Shown: positions 44,976-58,398, counted from the first letter of the stretch. The stretch: 64,000 nt of DNA from Parasponia andersonii (GCA_002914805.1 JXTB01000001.1:394736-458735); one strand, 5' to 3'. Notes: a model not told the origin generated them from the sequence alone. Program-made: numbers and translations.

Positions 44976-47900
44976 ATGGCAAACAACAATGCTGATGTTG
45001 TCAATGCCGAGAACATGGCTAGTTCTCAACAGCCTGTTGTGGCATCTGTAGTGACAGTGCCCGTCCCTGCTGTGGCTCGAGTGCCAAACCATCTTATGAC
45101 TCCAATGATACCATCAGCGCACCATGGAGAGAAGCTTGAGAAGTTCAATGGGTTGAACTTCAAAATGTGACAGTAAAAAATGCTATTTTATCTGACCATA
45201 TTGAACCTTGCAAGGTTCTTGACTGAAGAGGCTCCAAAAGTCAGAGAAGATGAGCAAGATTTTCGAGTTCTTACTGCGGTGGATGCTTGGAAATGATCGG
45301 ACTACCTATGCCGAAACTATGTAATGAATGATTTGACTGATTCATTATATAGTGTATATCGTAATAAGAAAATGGCAAAGGAACTGTGGGAGTCACTAGA
45401 CCATAATTGTACAACTGAGGATGCTGGTTCCAAGAAATTTGTGGTGGGACGCTTCCTCGATTATAAAATGATCAACTCAAAAACTGTAATCAGTCAAGTT
45501 CAGGAGTTTCAATTGATTCTCCATGAGATTCAACTAGAAGGGATGGCCCTTTGTGAACCCTTCCAAGTAGCTACTATTATTAAGAAGTTGCCCCCTTCAT
45601 AGAAGGATTTCAAGAGCTACCTAAAATACAAGCGAAAAGCTATGAGCCTTGAAGACCTTGTTATAAGGCTCCGCATTAAAGAAGACAACAGACGTGCTGA
45701 AAAGACAGAAGCCATGAATAGTACGTCTGGGGTGAAGGCAAATGTTGTGGAGCATGATCAAGGCTCTAAGGCTAAGAAGAACAAGTCAAAGAAAGGATCC
45801 AAGCTAGGACCTAAAGGTGGAGTAGGCAAGAAGCAAAAATTTCAAGGAAAATGCTTTAACTGTGACAAGATGGGTCACAGGGCTTCAGATTGCCGACTTC
45901 CAAAGAAGAAGAAGAATGAAGCCAACATGGTGGATGGCATCACAAAAGATGTTGAAGACATAAGTCTGTCTGTAGTTATTTCTGTAGTCAACTTTGTTGG
46001 GTCCAATCCAAGGGAATGGTGGATTGACACTGGAGCTTCAAGACATGTTTGTTCTGACAAGGGCCTGTTCACAACCTTTGAACCGGTAGGGAATGGGGAG
46101 AAGCTCTTCATGGGTAATTTAGCCACGTCTGAAGTACAAGGTCTGGGCAAAGTGGTGCTAAAGATGACCTCTGGGAAGGTACTGACTCTGAATCATGTGA
46201 TGTACGTATCGGATATCCGTAAGAACCTTGTGTCTGGTTTACTTCTGAATAAGTATGGATTCCGTATGGTGTTTGAGTCAGATAAATTTGTATTGACCAA
46301 AAATGGTCTTTTTGTGGGAAAGGGATATGAATGTGGGGGTATTTTCAAACTAAATGTAATGATTGTAAAGCCCAATATCAATAAAGCTAGTTCTTTTGCT
46401 TATTTGATTGAGTCTGCTACTTTATGGCATGATAGACTAGGACATGTTAATTATGATACTATACGTGGATTAATTAACTTAAATCATATTCCTGATTTCC
46501 AAATTGATACAAAACATAAGTGTCAAACTTGTGTTGAGGCAAAATTGACAAGGTCATCTTTTCAAACTATTGAAAGAAATACTGAACCCCTTGATTTAGT
46601 TCACAGTGAGATTTGTGATTTAAAATTTGTACAAACAAGGGGAGGCAATAAGTATTTTATTACTTTTGTCGATGATAGCACAAAATATTGTTATGTGTAT
46701 TTGCTAAAATCCAAGGACGAAGCAATAGAGAAGTTTATTCTTTATAAGAGTGAGGTCGAAAATCAACTTAATAAGAAGATTAAGATGATTAGAAGTGATC
46801 GTGGTGGAGAGTATGAATCACCTTTTGGTGAATTCTGTGCACAACACGGAATAATATATGAAGTCACTCCGCCTTATTCGCCTCAGTCAAATGATATTGC
46901 TGAGAGGAAAAATCATATCTTGAAAGAGATGATGAATGCATTGCTGTTAAGTTCTGGGTTGCCTCAGAACATCTGGGGGGAAGCTGTTTTAATAGCTAAT
47001 TACCTTTTAAATAAGGTACCCCGTAAGAAAGAAGAAAAGACACCTTATGAACTGTGAAAAGGTAAAACGCCTTCCTACAAATACTTGCGAGTATGGGGAT
47101 GTCTTGCTAAGGTATTGGTACCTACACCTAAAAAGGTGAAAATAGGACCAAAGACAGTAGATTGCATTTTCATTGGTTATGCACATAATATTAGTGCTTA
47201 TCAGTTTCTTGTATATGAGTCACAAATCCCAGACATACACAAGAACACAATAATGGAATCAAGAAATGCATCATTCTTTAAGCATGAATTTCCGTATAAA
47301 TCCAAGGAAGTACCTAGTACATCTAAACGAACTTATGAGGCTATCACTAAGGATAGTCAGGACCAAGAATAAGTCGTTGAAGATGAGCCTAGACGCAGTA
47401 AAAGAGCGAGAACTGAAAAATCTTTTGGCCCGGATTTTTTAGTTTACATGTTGGAAAGTGAACCTCAAAGCTTCCAAGATACTATGAGCTCTGTTGAGGG
47501 ACCTTTATGGAAAGAGACCATTAAGAGCGAAATCGATTCCATCTTGCAAAACCATATGTGGGAACTTGTGGATCTTCCTCCAAGATGTAAGCCACTTGGT
47601 TCAAAATGGATTTTCAAAAGGAAAATGAAACCAGATAGAACAATTGACAAATATAAGGCTAGATTGGTTATCAAAGGTTATAGGCAAAAGAAAGGCCTAG
47701 ATTACTTTGATACTTATTCTCCTGTGACAAGAATAAATTCCATCAGGACGATACTTACGATTGCCGCTCTGCGGAATCTTGAATTACACCAAATGGATGT
47801 AAAAACAACCTTTCTTAATGGAGATCTAGATGAAGAAATCTATATGGAACAACCTGAAGGTTTTGTTGCTCCTGGACAAGAAAAGAAAGTCTATAAACTA

Positions 47901-48999
47901 GTCAAGTCTCTGTATGGCTTGAGGCAAGCACCAAAGTAATGGCATAAAAAGTTTGACAGAGTAATGCTCGCTAATGGTTTTAAAATCAATGAGTGTGACA
48001 AATATGTCTATGTCAAAAACACTAAAAATAGCTACGTTATTTGTGTCTTTATGTTGATGACATGCTCATTGTTGGTAATAATGACAAGATGATCAAATCT
48101 ACTAAGAATATGTTGAACTCCAAATTTGACATGAAAGATATGGGTCTAGCTGATGTAATTTTGGGAATTAAAATTACAAGAACGTCTGATGGACTCATAC
48201 TTAATCAGTCACACTATGTGAACAAAATTTTGGAGAAATTCAACAAAGATGATTCTGGAGTGTCTAGAACTCCGATAAACATGAGTCAACACCTTCATAA
48301 GAATAAAGGTGAGAGTGTTTCTCAAGTAGATTACTCAAGAGTGATTGGTAGTCTGATGTACTTGATGAGTTGCACAAGGCTAGATATAGCCTACACAGTC
48401 AGTAGACTGAGTAGATATACGAGTAATCCAAGTGCTGAGCATTGGAAAGGAATTGTGAAAGTACTTAGGTACTTACGATATACTTGTGACTATGGGCTAC
48501 ACTATAACAGAAATTCTGCAGTTTTAGAAGAATACAGCGATGCAAATTGGATATCTAATATAAAAGATTCAAAGTCTACTAGTAGGTATGTGTTCCACTA
48601 GCTGGAGCAGCTGTATTATGGAAATCTTCAAAACAAATTATTATAACCCGATCTACGATGGAATCTAAGTTTATAGCTCTAGATAAATGTGGTGAAGAGG
48701 CTGAATGGCTACGCCATTTCTTAGAAGATATTCCAGATTTGCCTAAGCCTGTGCTGCCAATATCTATACATTGCGACAGTCAATCGGCTATTGGAAGGGC
48801 ACAGAGTAACATGTATAATCGTAAGTCTAGACATACACGTCGTAGACATAATACCATTAGACAACTACTCTCAATGAGAGTTATTTCTATAGACTATGTG
48901 AAGTCTAAGGATAACTTAGTAGATCCGCTAACCAAAGGGTTGAACAGAGAGTTAGCTGACAAATCATCAAGAGGAATGGGACTAAAGCCCATGAAGTAA
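44976..48999 (+). pseudogene. Copia gag-pol polyprotein, broken by several stops
   Basis: Gag starts MANNNADVVNAENM. The CCHC knuckle CFNCDKMGHRASDC is at 45852-45893. The protease has WWIDTGASRHVCS, with the catalytic Asp at 46026-46028. Integrase shows WHDRLGHVNYD, CQTCVEAK, VDDSTKYC, SDRGGEYES and SPQSNDIAERKN. RT has WIFKRKMKPD, QMDVKTTFLNGD and [10 protein letters not shown] (YVDD at 48050-48061). RNase H ends with [10 protein letters not shown] and VDPLTKG. Stops fall near 45169, 45296, 45601, 47055, 47370 and 47937, with shifts near 48040 and 48600. Most are single-base changes; catalytic residues look intact, so decay is recent compared with the Tat element. The lineage within copia is not assigned. 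Confidence 0.92.
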
Positions 49000-49605
49000 A
49001 AGTCTATACAATGGAAACCCAACCTAGTTGACTGGAGATCCCAAGATCTAGGTTCAAAGGGACAACCTAATTGTAAAGACTTAGTTGGATCACTGTGGGA
49101 GTTATCCTCTTGTGAAGGTATTACCTTCATGTCCATTCTTGTGATGAAAAACAGTGATGCCTGTAAGGAATAGGGTAAGCAAAGGCTTTTAATGATTCTT
49201 ATGTATCGGGAAACTGAGCGGAGTAATGCGGGTTACTCTTAACTAAGAAATCACCTATGTGAGAAAGAAGTGAGGGCTGCTTCAAAGGGGAATTTTGAGG
49301 GCTTAATTCTTTAGAAACTCTTGCAGAACCAAGCAGAGATGTTCAAGGCAAAAATGAACATAATCGTAAGAACTGGATGTGTTAAGAAAGATTCCTGTGT
49401 GAAGTATATCATCATTTACATGAATGACAGAATAGTTCAAAGATATCGTGTCTACTATTCAGTCAGTAAAGTAAATATACTTTCATGAGGGAAGGTTCAA
49501 AGGGAAATATCTACCAATCCTATGCAAGATTCGTTCATAGAACTCTATCACTTAGTCTAGAGTCTGTAGTCTCTCCTTTTCCAATTTCCATTCATATGGG
49601 GGATT

Positions 49606-50882
49606 GTTAGAAAATGGGTTAAGAATTGAATATAGGCTTAGCTTGGTCTTGGAAGCCCAAGTAATTTATAAAAATTAAAATTGTTATAAAACCTATTTTC
49701 ATGAACCATTTTGAAGCTAAATATTGAGTGGGACCCATATCTTGTTGATGAAAGGTCTTGGTGAATTTTTGTTCTCCTCTGCGAGGACATCGATTTCGTA
49801 TATTCACACGCTCAAAATGGTGCACGGATGAATGAGAAATTATTGCTCAAAAGTGTACCATTGGAATTGAAAAATGAAAGGAAAAACAAGAAGTCCCACA
49901 TTGGTGGGAGAAGCTTATTCCTAGTAGTTTATATAGAGCTATGTTTTGTGATGGTGGTAAGAATAACTATCACAGATACTCTTTCAGGTGCGTGCAGGGG
50001 GGGTGCCAATCATCGGGCTTGGGCCTGAATTTGCATGGGCTCGTGTGTGCCCGCACCTGCGGACACGAATGCCGGGCCGAAAACTTGGACTCTTGTAGAC
50101 CCAATCTTTTGCTACGGGCTAGATTAATTTTTTTTCAATTCTGCTTCAATTCAATGGTCAGTTACATGTGAAACTGCCAAGCATTTTCCTTTAGAAAACT
50201 GGCAACCTTTTTCTGGTTGTGCTAGGCATTTTTGCTTTGTAACAGCCATGGAGGAGGTTCTAGAAATCTCCCATTCTACCAAGCATTAGTTCTAGGCATT
50301 TTTTGGCCATGTAACAGCCATATTTGGCTTTGTTGGATTTATTCCAATTGAAAGTATGGTCTGTAACCTCCCACTCCAAATGACTATAAAAGGAGAGCTT
50401 CCCCACCTCATTCTACACACCAAAAAATCAGTAGCTTCCTCTTTGATTTCTCTCTACCACCCTCTCTCAATTTCTCTAGTTTTTCAAATGTTCTTGAGTT
50501 CTTGAGTTTACTAGCTAAAGTTCTTCGAGTGTTTAGAAATTTTGTAGTTAGGGTTCTTAGTGTGTTGGAGTTCAAAACTATCCAGTTCCTAGAGTGGAGG
50601 CGTTGGTGCTTTGCCTGCCACTCTTTGTCATTGTATCCTGGGAAACTGATGCTAGCTAAAGTCCTCATGTATTCTAGTAGAGTGAGCGAATCAGTTTTAA
50701 GTACACTGTGTCCTACATAGGCTTTGACGGTAATAGTGTTTCCGAAGTGCTACTGAAATTCTAGTAAAGTGTGGACCATACTTTTGGTAACTTTAAATTT
50801 TGTTTTAAAGTTTATTGTAAATATTTGTTAAATATTTTTGTAACCTTATATATTGCATGTTATTGTTAGTTTAATTCTTACA
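49606..50882 (+). repeat. Copia 3' LTR, full length (1,277 bp)
   Basis: It begins TGTTAGAAAATGGG straight after the purine-rich GGGGGAT and ends TTCTTACA, imperfect inverted ends. It contains TCCCACATTGGTGGGAGAAG and TTTATATAGAGC at 49895-49945, a promoter arrangement common in plant copia LTRs. A second TATAAAAGG is near 50385. Confidence 0.82.
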
Positions 50883-52000
50883 GGAAATACTAAGTATTAC
50901 ATTCCCAGCAGACAACTACTTAACTGAACACCTTTGGCACTAGTAGAGTTCTTCTTTATGGAAAAGGTCTTCAAGCCACATTTCTAGTCTCTTGATCTCA
51001 GCCATATCACTTCCCACCTCACAACCTTTGTATAGATGGGCAAGTTTCTTTTTGACTCGGACTATTTCTTTTGCTAATGGGCCATAATTGGCATTACTCC
51101 AATCCTTTAGAACTTACTACATCTAGATTGTCTTGCTGTAAGGTAATTTCTGTCAGACAATGTCTCATTGTTATTCTAGGTATACCACCTCATTAAAATT
51201 ATTTTCCTTTAACCAATAAGATTCAAATATGAATTTGTGAGCAGATTTTGCATTATTACCTCTATCCGAATTACAATGGAGTTTAGACACTAGATGGATG
51301 ATGATGGCGTAATGATCAGATTAAATAAAGTCGCCATGCTCCACTTTGGCCTAAGCGAAGAGAATACGCCAAGAATCATTCCCAATGAATCGGTCCAACC
51401 TTTCCTAGATGTTTTTTGAAGAGTCTTGCTTATTATTCCAATGGATGTTTTTTGAAGAGTCTTGCTTATTATTCCAAGTAACAAGACAGCTTGAGTAACC
51501 TAAGTCACTATGGTCACAATCCACTAAAGCATTCCTAAAGTTGACAATTGAAGAAATTGATATATCCACACCAATAATATTCTCTGAAAGACTAAGCACT
51601 TCATTAAAATCACCTCCACAAAGCCAAGGCAAAGAATTCAAAGATTTTAACTTTCTAAGAAGATCCTATGAGAAGGAGCGAAGGTGAGTTTTAGAATTAT
51701 TGTAAAAGCCAGTAAATCACCGAATAATCCATTCTGCCGACTGTACTAAAGCATCTATATAGCCTTTTGAGTAAGAATTGATGGTTACTTCAAAATCCTT
51801 CTACCAAAGAAGCAAGAGAACACGACTGCGACCTTCACTATCAACATGGCAACTATTCAAGAAACTAACCTGAAACTTAACTCGTTCTGCATTACCACTA
51901 GCAAGCCAAGTTTCAGAGAGGAAAACCAGGCTGAAGGCAACTTTACCTATCATTATATAATTTAGCTTGTTGTCCCTTCAAAAAAAACTTCTTTGTCATC
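50883..52000 (-). pseudogene. L1-type LINE 5' part: endonuclease and linker
   Basis: Relics of an APE-type endonuclease read in sense from about 51990: LVFLSETWLASGN, HVDSEGRSRVLLLLW, FTGFYNN and WLCGGDFNEVLSLSENI. The last is the catalytic GDFNE motif. A linker with EIKRLEMWLEDLFHKEELYW runs to the copia junction at 50883. The frame has stops and a 36-bp duplication. It could be the missing 5' half of the LINE whose RT lies at 39592-41165. Confidence 0.82.
51408..51479. repeat. 36-bp tandem duplication in the LINE endonuclease
   Basis: GATGTTTTTTGAAGAGTCTT starts at 51408 and 51444. It repeats 12 codons (NNKQDSSKNIHW), so it keeps the reading frame. Confidence 0.9.
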
Positions 52001-52335
52001 ATAAGGCTATGTGAGAATGACCTAATAAGTCAAGGTCTTCCACATATATCCTACTTGTCATTTTTCCGTCATTGGTCCAACTAAAGCTAAAAGCTAATTT
52101 ATACACTCGTCCTTTTGTGAGAAAAAGGATATCATGCCTATTTTTTTTCGTTTTCTTCTGCTAGAGATATAATGATTAATATTTGTTTTGGCAAATGATA
52201 TTATGTTTTTCCAAAGCTTGATGGAACAAGGGAAACTGAAATAGAAAAGAAAGAAGAAGAAGAGACATCTAGTTAGAGGAGGGATAAGAACCTGACCTCT
52301 CAAGGACAAAAAGCATGAGCAAAAACCAAGATGAG

Positions 52336-53301
52336 CTAAAAATTAGTGAAACCTATAGCTAGGCTTTGCAATACAATCATTATAAACAAAAAAAAAGAAA
52401 TAAAAGAAGGGGCGGTCCACCACCAGGTAGGACAGATTATGAAAGGTACTCGAGAAGCCAAAGAATTAGCAACGTGATTACCTTCACGATAAATATGGGC
52501 CATGATGAGATCCATATGAGCAATGTATCCCAAGGACCTAGACCAAGTTGATCTTTAACAAAAGAGAAGTTTTAAGAAACAAGACAATAAAATAGAAACC
52601 ACATAAATGGAATCACATTCTAACTAAAGACGCTTCTAACCATATTTCCAGGCAAAGTCAAGTGCATGAATCGCCATTGCCAGCTTAGCCTCGAAAGCAT
52701 AACCTATTACCAAATGAATAGAAAAACAACCATAAATAAACCCATGATGGTTCCTAAACATCCCTGAGTACCCAGAAAGACACAGAGCACCAAAAGTAGA
52801 ATCATCAGTGTTGATCTTATTCCAGGAATAGGAAGAGGCCTCCAGACAACTTCAATAATGTTAGGCACCTTCTAGAGCCTACCTCTAATGCAAAGCTCCC
52901 TCAAAATCTTAAGCTCTGTCGTAGAACATATTATCTAAAATCTGAGACTCAACCTCTCTAATAAAGCACCATAAGAGCACCATTGCATAAGTAATGGAAG
53001 GCTTCTTATATTCATAAAGAGCTAAATTCTATAAATGTCAAATAATCTAAAAAATAAAAGTTAGACCAACTTTCCAAAATAAACAAAGTTACAGACTCAA
53101 AGAGCAATGTTGAGCTTTATCCTAAATATCCACCATAGTGCCCTCTAGAAAAATAGGAGTGTAGAAGATGGGTAATAAAGCTGACTAAAGCTGTTAGGCA
53201 AAAGGACAATAGAGGAATAAATGTGACAAATCCTCTATAGAAGAGTGACAAAAGCAACAAAAAAATGGGAGATTAAAACCTCGTCTCATCAATGAAGCCA
53301 C
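52336..53301 (-). pseudogene. Second LINE: zinc knuckle end and C-terminal RNase H
   Basis: In sense from 53301: SLMRRGFNLPFFCCFCHSSI and EDLSHLFLYCPFA, the zf-RVT C..C...H....C pattern. Then from about 52830 an RNase H with NTDDSTFGAL, FEAKLAMAIHALDFAWKYGW and LECDS. It ends IYREGNHVANSLAS and WWWTAPSFISFFL at 52336. Stops are present. Continuity with 55456-55580 across the solo LTR shows one interrupted gene. Confidence 0.82.
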
Positions 53302-55455
53302 TGTCACAACCCAAAACCCGGGCTAGTGGCAGAAGGGGAATTTAGCATGGATGAGAAATTCCTTGATTTATTTGAAAACGCCTAAAAAGTTTTAGTTTTG
53401 TGAAATAGTCCATTTTAAATAAAATAAAATATTTAGAATTCCATCCCGTGAACCTCTCCCACAATTCTTATAGACTATTAAACATAGATCGAATAGATCC
53501 CGAAAGAAACTTAAATTAAATATATCTTCAAACATCATCATCATCCACGTCAGAATAGATTCCAGAATGGCATACATGGGTTCACAGACAAAATATGGGA
53601 AGTAGTAAACTTGGTCCAATGCTAAAATAAAACTCAAACAGTCCAAACACCACAACAACACGCTTCGAGCATTACCAAGATAACGAACTATCACCCTGAT
53701 GAACTCTTACTCCTCTTGATCTTCGAAATCGCACTGGATACCACCTGAGGAAGGGAGTGAGCATAAAATGCCCAGTAGGAAAAAAAGTCACCTCGATCGA
53801 AAACATTTTATTGATAAAAAGCTCTTGCATGGTTAGTTTAAATCCAATAGATACATATATGATAATCCAAAATCGGAAATCATCATGTATATGAATAAAT
53901 AAATTTGTATAATCAAAACCATTCAATTCAGATGCACATGACACAAATCAACCCATACCATGATCTCACATCCTCTTATTTGTGGAAATCCAGGATGAAG
54001 GTACTAAGTGTACCTAATAGCCTGCCTGACATCTAAACCTATACCCAGAGGGGATACCTATGTGTCGCCTACCAAGCCTGGAGAGGTTACCGAATTGCCT
54101 ACGCCTGCCAAATGGGGAGGTAATCAGAAGTAACAAAATCCCGCACAAGTTTACGGACTCTACACTGATGGTGGGGCATGCAGTGCCACACTGTAAACCC
54201 ACTATGCTAATATGGTGCTCATGTATGATCCTATGACACATGCAATACAAAACTGAAGTGAAAATAATTGTACTCTAGTTTTTGAGGAAAATAAGTATAT
54301 TAGGTTTTTATAGGAAAGTGGGCAGCACAACAACACTATTTTTGATATACCCAAAATAACTTGCACTCAGAAAATCCTTAGAGCAATACAGTATATATAT
54401 GTATATCATACCATCATAATCCATAACATATGTTCAAGAAAATCATAAACCACATTTTTTCTCATATGTTGTAGAAAATAAGTTTTATTTGAAAATAGTA
54501 TAAAATGAAGGTAACCGAATCCCTACCTTAGAAGAATAGCGATACCATACTATTGAATCCCTAAGGTGTCGTTGACGATCGTTGGTAGGGTCGGGAACCG
54601 ATTCTAAGCCCTCGATCGTCCTATTGTGAAAAACCAACTTCTCAACACAGCTTCAATTCCCCAAATGGACCTCTTCACTGAATTCCTAGCACCCAAAATA
54701 GCTAGGTTAGACATATAACTTGTTCATTTCAGGGGCCCATACCGGGCTGGTGGCAAGCAAATTGAGACAAATCTTAGCCGTCTGATTTCGATTTTCGTGT
54801 TGATCACCAAACATAGGCAATATAATACCCCATTTTTCGAGTATAATCCAAAAATAACAACAAAAACACGATCCAACGGCCGAATCAAAAAGTCAACTCA
54901 ACCTTAAAATAAAGCAGCATAGGGTTAAGATATATGTACCTTGAGCTTCTTTTTGACGAGATGAATCCAACGAGCCCGGTTGGAGGTCAAATAGTGGCCA
55001 GAATCGTCGCCAGTGATGAGAAATCCGAAACGGCCGAAAATGGTGTTTTCAGGCGAGCGGGCATCGGCAGCAGCTAGTGATGGTCGGCAGAGCTTTTGGG
55101 CGGCATGGCGAGCTCGCGCTAGATGGTTGGCGGGTTGGACAGTGGCCTGGGCAGCGGTAGGCCTCCCCTGGTAAGCCGGCTGAGAGTCAACAGAGAGACA
55201 GCGAGGGGGAGTCGTCGGGGAAGAGAGAGAGAAAGTGAGTGGGAGGGAGAGCCCATGTGGGTAAGTAGGGGACTGTGCAATTTTTCAACAAATTGCACTA
55301 TAGTCCCCGATTCCCAAATCTCTATCAATTCTGTCCCCCAAAAATTGCAATTTAATCCTTCTACACAAAACTTTTGCAAATTAATCCCTCTAATATAATA
55401 TCCAGAAAATTGGTAAAATGTCCAAATTACCCTCCTAAAAATCTGGGTTTTTACA
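53302..55455 (-). mobile_element. Solo LTR (2,154 bp) inserted in a LINE
   Basis: The plus strand starts TGTCACAACCC and ends GGGTTTTTACA. GCCAC (53297-53301) and GCCAT (55456-55460) flank it, a target duplication with one mismatch. Minus orientation is chosen because the CTACTGGGC...GCTCAC block near its 53302 end sits where the Tekay LTRs have TTACTGAGCT...AGCTCA. No internal sequence or primer site is present. A GC-richer part at 55000-55260 lies near its sense 5' end. Confidence 0.82.
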
Positions 55456-55580
55456 GCCATAGTAGGAAGCCAATCATGGCGAGTTTTCTAAAGTAAAACT
55501 AAACTCGATGGAGGAATAAAAGAAGACCAAATCTAATTTCCCTAAGAAAAATCATCTACAAAATCAGAGATAGAGACATA
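55456..55580 (-). pseudogene. Second LINE, segment above the solo LTR
   Basis: It continues the zf-RVT region cut by the LTR. Reading in sense, the coding-like sequence runs to CTACTATGGC and resumes at 53301 with the duplicated target bases. It is too short and degraded to say more. Confidence 0.6.
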
Positions 55581-55581
55581 T

Positions 55582-57212
55582 TGTTAAGTCCATAAAAATA
55601 AAGTTATCTAAGTGCCTTAATTTTGCTATATTCTTATTTATTTAAAGTTGTTTCAATAGTTTTAGTAGTTATTTCGATGTTTTGCTTGTTTATATACATA
55701 AGAGATTAAAACAAGGGTGTTTGATATGAATTAAGGTGAAATTTCACCACACAAATGGGTCTTTTAAACCATTGAAGTTGAATTCGATATGGTCATAACG
55801 CAAGAAAAATGAGGCAAATTGGAGCTCAAATGAAGAAATGGCGCACCCGAGAAACCAAGGCACCAAACAAACAAAAAAGTGGTGCTCCCGTGCCAAAAAT
55901 GGCAGCCCAACACTAACTTTTAGGAATTTTTGCTGCCGCAATGCCAAAAATGGTGCTATGGTTCTACCTCCTACATGTCCTGGGTCAATAATTGACAGTT
56001 GAGGTCAAATTTTTAACAATCCAGAGGTCAATTCAGCCTGCCTTAGGTTTGCACAAGCCAACTCTTTACAACCCTATCTTTGGGGTTGAAAGAAGTATAT
56101 TGAGATAGAGAGAAAGAGAATGGCAGCCATGGAAGGAGGGGAAAAAGAAGATGAAGACATGCTCACCTACTCCATTTCTTGATTTTCTCATCAACATTAA
56201 CATCATAATTTGTTCTTAGGTTTTCTCTTTAATATCTTATGAATTTTTCATTGTATTTTTCATATTTAGATAGTGTTATTATTGAGAAAAAATCTTTGAG
56301 TAAGGATTAAAGAGAGCAAAAACTAAGTTTGGAGGAGGAAAATGACAACCTCCATTAACATCTTCAAGCTCTTCAAAGGGGGGAATTCGAAACTCTTTTC
56401 TCTTTGATATTTTGTACTTCTTGCATTTATTGTATTAAAATTTTATTATTCTCAATTTATACTATGAATTAAATTTCTTTTTATCTAGTTTTACTATGTG
56501 AACTAACCTTGAATCTTTTGTTTGTTTGTTTCTATCCTCTTTCATGAATTAAATTCATTGTTGAGTTGTTTGTTTTACCTTATATTTATTACTTCTATTT
56601 AATTGATCATTAAGTAGATTGTTGAGTGAAATCTTTATGAACTTGGGAAGGAGAATTTAAGTTTGGACATAGGTAAAATAACATAAAATCACCTAATGTG
56701 GGGTCAATTTGCATAGGATAGGAATATACCTATGTGACTTGTGCAACTTTTATGTGAGAATAACTGAACTTAATGAATCTAGTTAATTTATGTCGGGAGT
56801 AACATACTAGCTTGTCTAGGTGTTTTCACTTATGTCTTGGAAAAGGGTTTGTGAATATATTTGAATTCTCAGTTAACAACTCTAGTGGATTAATTAATGT
56901 ACAAGAGAATTGAGAGATTGTGTGTTTAAAGGAATGTTGGAGAACTAATAAACCTAGACATTTTTCTTATTACTTACTTTCATTTATTTTGCATGCTAGT
57001 TTAGATGTCTTTATTTTATTTATTTAAAATCTATATTTCGGTTGTTTTGATAAAGTTAGGATTGAGATAATTTTGATATTTAACATTGAATTAGAAATCA
57101 ATTCCTGTGGGTTCGACACTCATTTTATTTCTATATCTATATTACTTGTGAACATATGCACTTGCATGGGAATGTGTGAGTATAATTTATAGTTACATAT
57201 TCTAACCAATAA
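55582..57212 (+). repeat. Probable 5' LTR of the Athila/Tat-like element
   Basis: It starts TGTTAAGTCC after the LINE remnant and ends around AACCAATAAAT, just before the primer site. There is no coding sequence. There is no second copy to confirm either edge. Confidence 0.4.
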
Positions 57213-57215
57213 ATT

Positions 57216-57237
57216 TTTCGTGCCGTTGTCGGGAATT
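57216..57237 (+). other. Primer-binding site, tRNA-Asp type (degenerate)
   Basis: TTCGTGCCGTTGTCGGGAA is close to TGGCGCCGTTGCCGGGGA, the Athila/Tat primer site complementary to plant tRNA-Asp. About three differences suggest decay. Confidence 0.7.
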
Positions 57238-57330
57238 GAAATACTAATTCTTATTAATATTAATACTAATCAAGTCTTGCTTTAATTCAAAATTTTCATT
57301 TATTTATTTATTTTTCTTAGGTGTTTTTCG

Positions 57331-58398
57331 ATGGCATGCTATGGTTATTATGAAGGCAAGGATATGATGGATACCAATCAATGATCGCACGAATCTCTCA
57401 TGGCTTTGAACACTCAATTGAGAAAATTGAATAAAAAACTTGAAATTATAGAATTGACTGCTAAAGTCAATGAATTGACCAAGAGAATTAATGTCTTGGG
57501 TGCATAAGCTTCCCAAAGACCCTTTGTGAATTACCAATTAGGTGGAGGAAGCCATCCAAGGGAAGGATACCCATACAACTTGCAACCAGTATACTTTGTT
57601 GCTAATGGCCATATGCAACAAAGTTACCCGCACTCAAATTTTTACAATATGAGTTGGGAGACATATCATGACTACTCTTGGTGCAAAAATCAAGGCCCAT
57701 CACCGTATTTCCACAATGGAGTTTTCCACATGAACCACCTATACAAGAAGATAAGCCATCATTGGAGGAGGTCCTTGAGCATTACACAAAAAGAATAGAT
57801 GCATACCTGCTAAAGTAAGAGAAAAAGCCATCCATAGAAGACTTAATGATACAACAATTGCAAAGAATGGATGCTCTTCTCCAAGAGCAAGATGTCTCAA
57901 TCTGAAATCTTGAATATCAAGTAGGCCATCTTGCTACAATCATCAACCATCCTGAAGGCACCTTCCTTAGCAACACCTACTCAACTCCAGAGGAGAAACT
58001 TTGCACCACTACAACTTGTAGTGGTTTGTTTAATGATGAGTCAATTTTTGAGCTCTAAGAAGAAGGTTGGAGAAAGACCACTATACAAAGTGATGTAGAG
58101 CGACATGAGAATATCGACACGGTATCCCTTGAGGAAATTCCAATCCTGAAGCTACCATTGATGAGAAAGCTTCGAATTGAGGACCTTGGAGAGGAGTTTT
58201 CTTGTCCACAACTTCGAAAGCAATAATTTCTAATAAGTGGACCATTGGTGATTCATTCTCATAATTTTTTCTCTCCTAATTATGAATATAAGGTGTTGTA
58301 TTCTCAAAGTAAGAGTCTAAAAGATCACATTTATGTATTAGAATGGTCAATTGATGATATAAAGGGTAGACCTCATTTGGTCTCAACTTATGGATAAG
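57331..58398 (+). pseudogene. Gag-like frame of the Athila/Tat-like element
   Basis: It starts MACYGYYEGKDMMDTNQ and soon meets a stop, then LRKLNKKLEIIELTAKVNEL (a short coiled coil). A Tyr/His/Asn-rich low-complexity part follows at 57526-57798 (GGGSHPREGYPYNL, NFYNMSWETYHDYSW). The C-terminal part (58000-58398) includes LEEIPILKLPLMRKLRIEDL. Several stops occur. No zinc knuckle or gag-core WW motif was found, so calling it gag rests on position after the primer site. It could equally be an element-specific ORF. Confidence 0.45.

Larger units (their letters stand above)
43723..50882 (+). mobile_element. Ty1-copia retrotransposon, near complete, 5' LTR truncated
   Basis: In order: truncated 5' LTR (43723-44561), untranslated leader (44562-44975), gag-protease-integrase-RT-RNase H (44976-48999), a 600-bp untranslated 3' stretch, a purine tract (CATATGGGGGAT) and the 3' LTR (49606-50882). 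The first 440 bases of the LTR are absent on the left side, where the Tekay LTR abuts. The flanks differ (Tekay LTR on the left, LINE on the right), so no clean target duplication is expected. All frames are interrupted; the element is inactive. Confidence 0.88.
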
